Part shown: positions 1 to 9,599 of the stretch, one piece after another
Layout: every line of letters starts with the position of its first letter
Numbering within the stretch: the stretch's first letter is position 1
NCBI GenBank assembly: GCA_027922465.2
Contig: BQMF02000298.1
Coordinates: forward strand, 310,001 to 374,000
Reading direction: 5' to 3'
From: Turritopsis dohrnii
Taxonomy: Eukaryota; Cnidaria; Hydrozoa; Anthoathecata; Oceaniidae
DNA: 64,000 nt
Translations under genes and position numbers: made by a program
The notes under the pieces: model-generated
The model's database searches: none
Seen by the model: only the letters and a program-made list of their open reading frames with translations
Told to the model about the DNA's origin: nothing

Positions 1-3000
1 CTGATAGGTCGTTGTCATGGTTTCTTATCGAATTTATAGCTGCGTGCGCTTCTTTTCTTCGCTTTTGGCGTTGATGTGTCCAGGTATTTACAAATGCGCG
101 CCCGCTTACCTCATAAGCCGTTCTTCCCATAACAGTGACTGCTTTGATTTCTTCCATGGAAATCTGAAACAAAACAACAAATATATGTATACATAAATCG
201 TGGTGAATAAAGGCTAAAAGAAAGCAAGGTTGCTTGAAAAGCAGTGACGGCTGCCATATTGCGAGTTTGACCGGTTGTATCTGTTCAAGGTGCCTTGGTG
301 TTGCGGTAACAAAGGATAGTACTGGAAGAATAAAATATTGATCGTATGAAAGAAATTACTTAGTGTGAATGCAGGGGCGGATCCAGGGATAGGCAACTTA
401 GTGTGAATGCAGGGGCGGATCCAGGGATAGGCAACTTAGTGTGAATGCAGGGGCGGATCCAGGGATAGGCAACTTAGTGTGAATGCAGGGGCGGATCCAG
501 GGATAGGCAACTTAGTGTGAATGCAGGGGCGGATCCAGGGATAGGCAACTTAGTGTGAATGCAGGGGCGGATCCAGGGATAGGCAACTTAGTGTGAATGC
601 AGGGGCGGATCCAGGGATAGGCAACTTAGTGTGAATGCAGGGGCGGATCAAGGGATAGGCAACTTAGTGTGAATGCAGGGGCGGATCCAGGGATAGGCAA
701 CTTAGGCAAATGACTAACCCCAAATCAGTTATATAATGTTTTTCTTAAATAATCAAAACAGAATAAACCAACATCGAGAACCACGCCAATGGAGAAGAGA
801 TATTCCTGGAAATCTAATCCCCTATATCGCGATTGATTCCGCGCGCCATGTTAAAAATAGCCTGAGTATACAGCTACTTTTATCTCTGCCCGAAATCGGC
901 TTCTCAAAGTCACGTTTACAACATAGGCTAAGTAATTTATTGGTTATTACTTAACCTCCAATCTGGCAGAAAATATTATTTTGGCTTATATAACGTGGTT
1001 GTAATAATTTCATTTATACTCAAAAGTTTAGTTTGGTTTATTTCCCTCATCTCGTTAGTGCTACAGGCTTGCATACTCCTTTCATCATGACGAATGAGTC
1101 CTTTTTCAAAGTATGTATTGGCTTGGGCGCAAATTGGCGTAAATTTCATCGAATATTTTTAGCCTCACCTTTAATCTCAAACATTCTTCCGATAGAACTT
1201 CTGCGATCTTCTGTAGCGTGGAACATATATTTTTCTTGTCATCTGAGATAGCTGGAATCCCGTATTCTTCAAAAAACGATTCTGATAGGGCCAACAAGAA
1301 TGGTTTCGCTTTCTTCACCCTTTTCACTCTTACGCATGCCTTAAAATAAGAAACCAATTCAACGTATTTCTCTGTGTTGGCACATTTAAGTATACAACAG
1401 CGTATCAACTGCAACTTTCAATACACGTTTTTTCATTTAACCAGTACTAAGAAAACTTTGGCTTCAGCTCTTCTTGTCAATTACAGAATTTGAAATGAAA
1501 AATTTCTGATGTCATGTGCCTTTCAGTTAATTTCAGTTTGGCTAAGATTACTACGAATATCTCACCTTTGAACAAGCTTATGTATGTACTTTTACCTAAA
1601 GAGGAACGATAACATCTTATGTTTTTCAGTAATTTGAAGCTATGCTTACATTTGAACAAGATTCTGTGAATGACCATGCTAGACCCCAACGCATTGTTCG
1701 ACCTTGACGGAATTCTGTAGTTGCAGTAGTCGTGATCTAAACATTACAGTACAGTATACAATCCCTTCACAGTTCACACAGAATTCAGTTTGTTTGAGGG
1801 TGCCAGAAAACCGCCCAGCAAAAGTTGATCTAAACTGGACACTTACTTAAGATGTAAAATTCGTGACTTTAACCAGGTGGTAGGAACGTTTGTTTTTTTT
1901 ACTGTGTACATGAGTCGTGTTAGTTGTACAAGACCGTGTAAGAAACGAATTCAATACAAAGAAAGATTAAAGAACTAACGTCGTTCTCTTGTAAATATTT
2001 GTTCAATTGTTTTAAGCTAGATTTTCTGCCAAGCATCGTAGTAAACCATCTAAACAAGAACCAAAACATTTCCATATTCAGGCAACCAAAATCTACATAT
2101 GACAAGGGTATATTATAATCTTCATATGACAAGGGTATATTATAATCTACATATAGCAAGGATATATTATAATCTACATATGACAAGGGTATATTATAAT
2201 CTACATATGACAAGGGTATATTATAATCTACATATGGCAAGGGTATATTATAATCTACATATAGCAAGGATATATTATAATCTTCATATGACAAGGGTAT
2301 ATTATAATCTACATATAGCAAGGATATATTATAATCTACATATGACAAGGGTATATTATAATCTACATATGACAAGGGTATATTATAATCTACATATGAC
2401 AAGGGTATATTATAATCTACATATGGCAAGGATATTAAGGGTATATAATGTTCTTTCGTAATCAAGGATGGAATGAACAACAGATTCAGTTTCAGATTAA
2501 AGGGTATTTGCTGCCTTCCGAATTAAATTCGGGTTAAGGATTATAGGAGTTCGAGTTACATGAGTTAAACTGTACTTATAAATGCAGAACCTTTATTAAG
2601 ATCAAACCACCAATCTTACAACTTAGACAAACAAAATAATCCACATACCTCACTTTATCTTTCAGCTTTTTACTTTCATTGATTATCTTTTTGATGAACT
2701 GAATCTCGCCACCTTCGGTAAAGCTCTCATTGTTACTGGCTGTACTTATGCCAGGTGGTGGAGGACGATGATTGGTTCGATTCTCAGTGATCACTTCTTC
2801 AAAGAATGGTGGGTTACACATCGTGAAATCAACTTGTTTTCGGTTAGCAGTATCAACAGCCTTTTGAAGAATAGGTCCATCAATGTCACTCTTCAGTACT
2901 AAAAATGAATACTTCTAAAAAGATCAGCAAATTGAGTATAGTGATTTGCAGATATAGGTATTATCTATGGATGCTATTAAAAAGAAGAAGGAATGCAGCG

Positions 3001-4878
3001 AGAGAATAATCAAAGATATTGTCAAAATCTTTACATGATTATGGTGCAATTTTAACACTAAAGGCTGGTGTTCACTGACAAAAATGTCCTATCGCGGGGA
3101 AGCGCCATCAAGTCTGTCGCGTCATTTTTTTATGCTTTGTGTTCACTGAAGAAAATAAATAAAATGTTTATAAAAACTTTCTTTTTTAAAATGAATCTCT
3201 TATGAGATAGTTCGTTAGATGAAACTTGTGACGAGGATGATAAAATATTATTGTTGTTGTACCTTGTCACTGAAAAACGTAAACAACGAAAAAAAGTGAA
3301 GAAAATATCGTTTCGAAAGATATTTCAACAAAGAGAAAAACGAGGTGCTTACTCAACTCTGCTAAAATCTCATCGACTGCATGACATCGAGTCTTATTTC
3401 AGGTAGACAATTTTATATGTTTTTTTATTGAGTCTTCACCAATATACATATACAGAAATTACATATTTTCCATAGATTTCTGTGCAGGTCTCCTGAAAGA
3501 TTTGAGCATCATCTAAGCCTTGTAGAACCAAGCATTGTAAAAAAGGACACCAATTTTTGGAAAGCAATAACTTCGACCGAAAGACTTGCGCTGACTCTCA
3601 GGTTTTTGGCATCGGGTGAAAGTCAAATCTCCTTATTATCTTCTTTCAGAATGGGACGTAAAAATGTCACCCAGATCAGATCCAGTTTATTTCTACCCAC
3701 TTTTCAAAAAAACTTCACTCCACATCAGTATATAAATTGTTTTTTAAAAAATGATATTTTTCAAAAACTACGTAAAACAATAGATTTAATGAAGCACACT
3801 GTCGGTATTCTTTGATTTGAAATTACCTTATCGGCCCTTTTTACGCCGGCCCTAATGTAAAAAGGGCCGGCGTAAAAAGGGCCGATAAGGTATTAGGTTT
3901 TTTTGCAAAAGAAATAGCGCGATATGGAATGAAAATTTTTCATTCCATATTGCAAAAAAATAGTTTTTTTCGTGAAAGACATAAAAAATAGGTCAGTTTT
4001 TGTGTTCACCAAAAAGTCCCAAAATTATTTTGTAATTTTATTTCGCGATAGGTCAAAAATACCTGCAGTGAACACCAGCCTTAACTAGTCTTTATTTTCA
4101 ACAAACTAAAACTGATTGCTAAGTTAGCTTAGCATGCAAAATGCTGTTTACACAGGCTTCCAAGGCTGCCTGAACTTCCCTGAATGCAACTCCAAGAGGT
4201 TTGAAACACAGATAGTTGAGTGTTCTATAATTTTACCGTTTAAAATACGAAAATGTCCAAACCAAAAAGTTGAATTATGGAATTTAAGACACTGTAACAA
4301 TATCCATTTTTGGGAATCCCAAAGAAGACAAAATATTCATACCAGTGATAAAATTTTCAGCATTGTTCTTTGATACATTGTCTCGAGCATATCTGATGGA
4401 CTCGTCATCGATTTCAGTAGATATCATCTTCCACTTGTGCAGCTTGTAAAGGAGCAAAGCATATACACAAGATGCCCCACAACCTTAAGGAAAAAACACC
4501 ACAACATAATAGAAATACCCATATAGCAACAATTCCCTCCAATAATAAGAAATTGAAAGTACCTATGTCAATGCCAATAATGTTTTCATGGCTAGTATGG
4601 CCAACTAAGTCTTCAATCCAATGAACATAGTTCAATCGTAATGGAATTGTAGGAATCAATCTATCCAGGGGGATTTCAATTTGTATATCAAAATATTTCT
4701 TTAACAAAACACTTGACAGAGCACGAAGTGATGCTGGATCTTTGAAGTTTACATAAGGTTTCCCAGAAGCACTTTTGGACAAAAAAGGGGAAAATTCTGC
4801 ATATTCGGAAGCTAATTCCAAAAAATTTGGTGGAGCATCCCGAAAAATATTTCTATCATGCATTTTGCTATAAAACAT
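1..4878 (-). CDS. METTL16: METTL16-like RNA N6-adenosine methyltransferase, 3' end off the left edge
   Basis: Seven exons were read: 4878-4563, 4483-4343, 2898-2649, 2049-1980, 1736-1650, 1339-1169 and 163 to beyond base 1. All GT/AG junctions keep the frame, giving about 399 residues so far. The start follows the METTL16 N-terminus: MHDRNIFRDAPPNF, with in-frame MFYSK just ahead; the ATG could also be 4863. Visible motifs are the SAM-binding GIDIGCGASC near residue 100, the catalytic CNPPF near 181, the following proline-rich loop (RPPPPGIS), and EFRQGRTMRWGLAWSF. The last two exons (AKPFLLALSESFFEE... and YEVSGRAFVNTWTHQRQKRR) match the start of the C-terminal vertebrate-conserved-region domain. 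The family methylates U6 snRNA and MAT2A hairpins (established knowledge). The stop codon lies outside the window. Introns hold two minisatellites and a Harbinger derivative. Confidence 0.93.
358..705. repeat. 38-bp minisatellite, about 9 copies
   Basis: A 38-bp unit (beginning acttagtgtgaatgcagggg) repeats head to tail about nine times with almost no divergence; one copy has a C to A change near 650. It sits in the METTL16 intron between exons 6 and 7. The near-identity suggests recent expansion, or possibly assembly compression or expansion. Confidence 0.95.
2091..2440. repeat. 27-bp minisatellite, about 13 copies, open in one frame on each strand
   Basis: The unit aatctacatatgacaagg plus gtatattat (27 bp) repeats about 13 times with three sub-variants (tgacaaggg, tagcaagga, tggcaaggg). 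Because 27 is a multiple of three, both strands stay open: plus frame HMTRVYYNL, minus frame YVDYNIPLS. It lies in the METTL16 intron upstream of exon 4 (acceptor at 2050), so the long ORFs are most likely artefacts. Confidence 0.95.
3225..3765 (+). pseudogene. Harbinger transposase N-terminal remnant (DDE_Tnp_4 family)
   Basis: Two adjacent open segments read as the conserved N-terminus of Harbinger transposases. The first is 3229-3403 (KIFQQREKRGAYSTLLK... HRLHDIESYFR, then a stop). The second starts near 3475 after an acceptor-like ttccatag (FLCRSPERFEHHLSL, then STERLALTLRFLASGESQIS and LLSSFRMGRKNVTQIRSS). The roughly 70 bp between them may be an intron. The reading frame ends around 3815 without the DDE catalytic region, so this copy cannot be active. 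The family assignment rests on the pattern 'ERLAlTLRFLAsGeS...SFRmG', known from Harbinger proteins. Confidence 0.82.
3825..3891. repeat. Perfect 29-bp hairpin, 9-nt loop
   Basis: Arms 3825-3853 and 3863-3891 are exact reverse complements and contain cggccctttttacgccggcc. They are GC-rich against an AT-rich background. The hairpin lies where the deleted central part of the Harbinger element should be, so it may be a deletion or repair scar, or a separate small insertion. Confidence 0.9.
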
Positions 4879-5180
4879 TGAAAGTGTCCAAATGATAAAT
4901 ACCATAAGACATGGTTTGTGTTGAATGCTGCATACAAAAATAGACATAATCAACATTCTTTGATTCTTAACCATTCAAATTCACTGTGCAGTAGAGTAGT
5001 TCAGACTCACTAGGGGGCTACAAGTAACTCAGCATTATTATCATGAAACTAGTGATAGTTATCAGATCACAGAGCTAGTACAAAATGCCAAAATAAGTCT
5101 TGTGGTTGTAAATAATTATTTCGTAATCAATAGTCTGGATTCAAAAAAAAAAATTATAAAGAAAACTCAATCAAATGTCT

Positions 5181-5807
5181 TCACATAAAGTCGTCCTCAT
5201 CAATAGGATTATCTTTATTGGAATTCATGTTTGTTTCCAACATTAATGATGTATAATTTTTAAGCTGATCCTGTTCAGCTTTTTGTGCTTCCAGAAGTTT
5301 TTTCTTGGCTCTCTCTTCGTCCATCCTTCTTTTCTCCTTCTTAGCTTCTTCTCGATCACGCTCTTCACGAAGCGCTCTGTAATTTACATCTTTCTCTTCT
5401 TTCGTTTTATTCAACCGGTTTATAATCTCGTTCTTTTTCTTTTCAATAGTTACGGTCTTCACGTCTTTTTGCTTGTGAAATCCAACTTGGCCAACATCCA
5501 TATCACCAGTTTTCTTCAAATTTGACCAAAGAGTGTACACAATGGGAACGTTGTTTTGCTTACAACCTTGTATACTGTTGGCTTTAGTTAACTGACAACA
5601 ATCTTCAAGTAGTTCAGCAGGAATCGTATCCACAGTCATGCCATTAGAAAGTCTTAAGTATATGTGTGCAGAGGACAGCTTGTCTGTGTGAAACCATACA
5701 TCTTCAGGCCATCCCCAACGGATTAGCTCCTCATTTTCATGTTTATCGCGTCCCATATAAATCAAAGCAGGTGGGGTTACTACTGTAGATTCAAAATAAA
5801 TTACCAT
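5181..5807 (-). CDS. CCDC25: CCDC25-like NFACT-R domain protein, uninterrupted coding region
   Basis: One 208-residue ORF covers the entire expected length of CCDC25. The N-terminal NFACT-R (DUF814) domain (MVIYFESTVVTPPALIYMGR, then DVWFHTDKLSSAHIYLRL) occupies roughly residues 1-110. A charged coiled coil (KTKEEKDVNYRALREERDRE...) follows at about 125-185, then an acidic end DEDDFM. The family is related to the RqcH/NEMF NFACT-R module and to yeast Jlp2; human CCDC25 has been reported as a membrane DNA sensor. It is head to tail with METTL16: the stop is 302 bp upstream of the METTL16 ATG. An acceptor-like tttttttattag lies 16 nt before the ATG. The coding region has no introns, which is unusual beside heavily spliced neighbours. 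Confidence 0.95.
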   Translation of the reverse strand: MVIYFESTVVTPPALIYMGRDKHENEELIRWGWPEDVWFHTDKLSSAHIYLRLSNGMTVDTIPAELLEDCCQLTKANSIQGCKQNNVPIVYTLWSNLKKTGDMDVGQVGFHKQKDVKTVTIEKKKNEIINRLNKTKEEKDVNYRALREERDREEAKKEKRRMDEERAKKKLLEAQKAEQDQLKNYTSLMLETNMNSNKDNPIDEDDFM

Positions 5808-6175
5808 TTTATAGATGAATATCTAATAAAAAAACATAAAAAATTTATATTAATGGAACTAATGCAACTAACGAAAGGAATGTGATATAAAACGGCCTTT
5901 ATTGCTGCAGAAAGCTATTTTCATCTTTTTCTTGTTCAATAATCAAGACAAGGAAATGAAAGAATTAAAATAAAATGCAAGGATATCTTCCATTGACCAG
6001 GCAAACATCTTTGCAAGATCTACGAAAACAATGACAAATAGAAAAAAAAATTTGTTTGTATCCCCACCAGGTGTTCATGCATTTTACCCATGCGCATATT
6101 GCGTGGGTACACCTGTTGTTAAAGTAAACAAAGTTTTTCTTAGCTTTTTTTCTGAACGACATTTCTTTAAAAAAT

Positions 6176-7277
6176 GAACATGGTCAAAAATTCATGACAT
6201 TTTGAAAATACCAAGAAAATGCAAGATATAGGAAAAATTGCATATCTCCTTTTTATTTAGTCGTATTAGTCCCAAACTCTAGTATTGCATGTATTTAGAT
6301 AGTATCTTTGCCTAAAATTATTCAAATACAAATTTTATGTGACAAAAGTGAGGTTACCATTGAAAATATATCCTTCCACTCTGAGTCCAATATCTCCTTA
6401 ACAACTTGATGTATGGACTTGAAATTCTGGAGGATTGGATAGAGGTACTCACTTGGCAAAAAGGTACTAAAAATATGAAAAATTTTTGAAGATATTGAGG
6501 TTACCATATTAAGGTTTTTGAAACCTATTTTTTTCTGACTACCTTGAATAACACTCTTTTCAAAAGTTTTATTTATCAAAGGATGCACTAGGACTAGTAG
6601 AACCATAAAAAACAATAAAATGTGACATTTTTGAGGTTACCTTTACATTATGCCCTTATCATAAATGGAACTAAATGGAATAGTAGTTACAAATTAAGCC
6701 ATGCATTACAGCATAAACTATGATTTTAGGAACTAGGAAATGAAATAAAGAGCATGTACTGAACTTTAAATGCCTACAACAGAGTCTAGATTAGTCAGTC
6801 GTAGGTAACCTCAAATAATGTCCAAAACTCAGATAAATACAAATAAAAAAAGTATTTCTGCCAAAAGTAGTGTACAAACCTAACTCAATTTTGAAAACTG
6901 TTGAAAACAACTGTTATTACACCAGTAAATACTAAAACAAGAAGGCCATATTGGTAACCTCAATATTATCACAAAATGAGGAGATCTTACTTCTCATTTT
7001 ACATAATTGAAATCATTACTCATCTGACTACCAACATACCAAATTTGGTGTAAGAATATTGTGTTGATCTACAGATATTGCACAGAGAAGAGGGTAACAT
7101 CAATAACGTCACATCACATTTTCATGTGTACCTTCAGTTAAAGGTAACCTCAGAACTTTATACGGTAGCTTGGGCTAAAATTTTGGTTTGGTAACCTCAT
7201 TTTAGCAACCTCAACAGTTCATAGAATAGAGTAAGGTGAAAATGTCACAAAACCCCTTTTTATTTTTGACCATGTTC
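6176..7277. mobile_element. 1.1-kb non-autonomous TIR element with inward GGTAACCTCA motif arrays
   Basis: The ends read GAACATGGTCAAAAA at the left and its complement at the right, and both are followed inward by a tgacatttt block. Flanking AAAT (6172-6175, 7278-7281) is a possible 4-bp target duplication, though the AT-rich context weakens it. TGAGGTTACC occurs forward near 6349, 6495 and 6632, and reversed as GGTAACCTCA near 6803, 6953, 7142 and 7190, so the motifs are mirrored about the element's centre. No transposase ORF is visible. It fills most of the space between COPS8 and CCDC25. Confidence 0.75.
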
Positions 7278-7827
7278 AAATGAAGAGATTCCAACTAATA
7301 AAGAAAAAAAACTATGCTTGAAGAAAAAAGGGTGTGTGTCCAATGTACACCATACATAAATCAGTAAAATGTCTTGTGTTGTCTTTTTCTTGGAATCTAA
7401 AATTTGGTTTACCAGTCTTTAATTCCCTCTCTGATTTTTTGATCACTGAAACTACATTTTAAAGAACAACTGACGAGTTCCAATAACATGGGATAAAAAT
7501 CAACAAGGAGGCCTGTGAACAATAGTAACAAAGAAAAATACATACAATCAAATTTATTACAAGAACTCAGAACACATTCAAAGGAATGAAAGGGAGAGAT
7601 TGCTAGCTAACTTTTAAACAATAAAATATTTTTTGCAGTTGCATGATGGTAGCTTCCTGTTAGCATACATTAGCATGAAAATAAATTTAGTGGAATCGTA
7701 TGCATTTATGAGCTAAAGAGTTCACACACAAATCCCATCAAAGTCATGTATGCAGGTAATTCCACCTAACAGAAATGAGTTTTATAGTAAATCTAAGATC
7801 ACGATTCAATTATTCTACAAAATTTGA

Positions 7828-8397
7828 TCAGTTCTCCAAGAAGGTTATGTAGTTAGTCAAACATTTCATGAGGTCATCAGACTTAATGTCCAATAGTTCC
7901 TGTTTTTCTTCCTTCCAAATTGGCTTGAGGATTTTATTATTCAAGTCCAGCTCCCAAGATTTTGTAAGAGCCATTTCAACTACTTCATTTTCATCCAACC
8001 CAAGAATATGACACAAGTTTTCCACTTTGATACTAGAATATGCTTGGCTAATCAAACTTAGAAGACGATCACGTAATTTCATAATTAGTTTATTCATAAG
8101 TGGTTTCACCATTGCTGACCATTCATGCTTTGAAACTGTCAAAAAGACATTCGAAAACTCCCTTTTCCATAAATACTGTCCGATACTCCATACATTTTGT
8201 AATTCTGTATCTTCTTTCTTAAGTTGTTCGGGAACACGTTTCCAAAGAAATTTTGCATTGACTGTTTCATTGTTGAGAAGGTATATTGTTAACAATTGTT
8301 TGTATACATCTGTTGTGGCTATGCCATTGGGAGATACTAGTTCTTGCTGTTCCAAGGTTTCTGCCATAGATGCTAGGTCTTCTAAATTTGGATCCAT
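7828..8397 (-). CDS. COPS8: COP9 signalosome subunit 8 (CSN8), uninterrupted coding region
   Basis: The 189-residue ORF aligns by eye along CSN8: PNGIATTDVYKQLLTIYLLN, NAKFLWKRVPEQLK, VWSIGQYLWKREF, SLISQAYSSIKVENLCHILGL, and the C-terminal LTNYITFLEN. CSN8 is the smallest PCI-domain subunit of the COP9 signalosome, which removes NEDD8 from cullin E3 ligases. The ORF is slightly shorter than the vertebrate protein; the difference is mainly a missing proline-rich linker before the last helix. The start is the first in-frame ATG, with acceptor-like tactttgtag ten nt upstream. No introns interrupt the coding region. It is the first of three head-to-tail minus-strand genes. Confidence 0.94.
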   Translation of the reverse strand: MDPNLEDLASMAETLEQQELVSPNGIATTDVYKQLLTIYLLNNETVNAKFLWKRVPEQLKKEDTELQNVWSIGQYLWKREFSNVFLTVSKHEWSAMVKPLMNKLIMKLRDRLLSLISQAYSSIKVENLCHILGLDENEVVEMALTKSWELDLNNKILKPIWKEEKQELLDIKSDDLMKCLTNYITFLEN

Positions 8398-8807
8398 TTC
8401 TTTGATCTACAAAGTAATAACTCAACTAGTACCTTAATATACAGGATGAGAAGCCCTGTTTTAATTCTGCCTTTCATAATTCTGATAGGTGAAATCACAT
8501 TTTATAAACATTTTATTTAGCATAATACTGTTTCAATATTATTTATAATTATTGTTGTCAGTATCATATATCATTATTATATGTATGATCTTTCTTTTCT
8601 TGGCTGTAACAAGTTGAGATCTAAGCCAGAACCTGATAGTACTTAAAATTTGCTTCTTCAGTTAAAATTTCATTTCTATTTTCTATTTTCTTTTCAGTTC
8701 TTCTTCCTTCGGTGGTGGCAACATCCTAAAATTAGTTTAAGCCATCATTGTGGTCTAGCCTCTCTATGAAGACCCAAATTTGTATGTTGGAAAATAAAGA
8801 AACCCAG

Positions 8808-9075
8808 TACCATCAATCGCCCTAACTTTAGACATCCTTCCAAACTTTGGACATATAAAAAAAACATATCCGCATAATACAAACCACATCAATAATAATC
8901 CATACTGCACTGTCAATTAAACTAAATGCAAAACTTATCATAACTAAACTTAACAAACGCAAACTTTTGAATAAGTCAACTGTAACCTTGAGACACACGT
9001 TCCACAGAGATAATCTCTGAGCTAGGCAGTGTGATTAGGTATGTGATTTAAGGCTGTATCTAAACAATGGATCCA
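8808..9075 (-). mobile_element. Truncated copy of the CCGTCAATC-type TIR element
   Basis: It begins with the family terminus (taccatcaatcgccctaac, then ccttccaaactttggac) and matches 12280-12561 in inverse orientation, up to aacaatggatccatgg. Only one terminal inverted repeat is present, so this is a fragment. It lies upstream of COPS8. Confidence 0.8.
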
Positions 9076-9302
9076 TGGAATTCACACAGACCTTTCACAT
9101 TGCACATATTTATCATGATTTGTTAGACATTTTAATACTCTCGGCATTCCACTCACATCTTCTTACTTCATCTTTCCCCCGTATTATCTGAAAGTTACTA
9201 GTGTTTGTTTGGATTTTTAGAAGACTCGTAATGAGGATTTCCACTTACAAAATATGAGCGAATTGCGGCAAATTTTCGCTCAAACTACGTCATTGTTTAT
9301 TA

Positions 9303-9599
9303 TTACGCATGTGCAAACACTTTTCTTGAGAAATAATTTCTATCGCACATGCGAAAAAATGTAGTTTTTATTATTTGTTTCGCACGAAATATCAGTATTG
9401 ACCAATTAAAATTTGCCTTTGACTCAATGCCAGATTGTTCCAAACAGATTTCTTTGAGAAATACCTTCAGTTCCCAAACAGTGGAAATTAACATAGCGAA
9501 AATTTTCTCGAGTTGAGAAGGAGAAATCCTTTCCCCGCGAAGATTTTTCTCAAGAAGTTTTGTAATTGGAAATCGGCCTTTAGAAAGGCCACTTTTCAC
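9303..9599 (-). other. Unassigned 98-codon ORF
   Basis: The ORF contains KNLRGERISPSQLEKIFAML and STVWELKVFLKEICLEQSG, an amphipathic helix-like composition that looks more protein-like than neighbouring ORFs. It has no recognised family and no clear splice partners. It may be an exon of an unknown gene, a TE remnant, or chance. Confidence 0.2.

Larger units (their letters stand above)
3062..4081 (+). mobile_element. PIF/Harbinger-type DNA transposon, internally deleted
   Basis: The ends are inverted repeats: AGGCTGGTGTTCACTG at the left and its complement at the right, with similarity continuing through ctatcgcg, roughly 35-40 bp in all. They are flanked by the 3-bp direct repeat TAA (3059-3061 and 4082-4084), the TWA target duplication typical of PIF/Harbinger. 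Inside is a broken Harbinger transposase (separate entry) and a perfect hairpin. It sits in METTL16 intron 2. The element is too short for an autonomous copy and lacks the catalytic half of the transposase. Confidence 0.88.

Noticed and set aside
2099..2461. 120-codon plus-strand ORF of HMTRVYYNL repeats
   Set aside because: It is the 27-bp minisatellite read in one frame; it lies in a METTL16 intron and has no non-repeat sequence.
4134..4373. 79-codon plus ORF
   Set aside because: Antisense to METTL16 exon 2 and intron sequence; no protein-like pattern.
5283..5525. 80-codon plus ORF, F/L-rich
   Set aside because: Shadow of CCDC25 on the opposite strand.
8027..8437. 136-codon plus ORF
   Set aside because: Antisense shadow of COPS8, which has clear family motifs.
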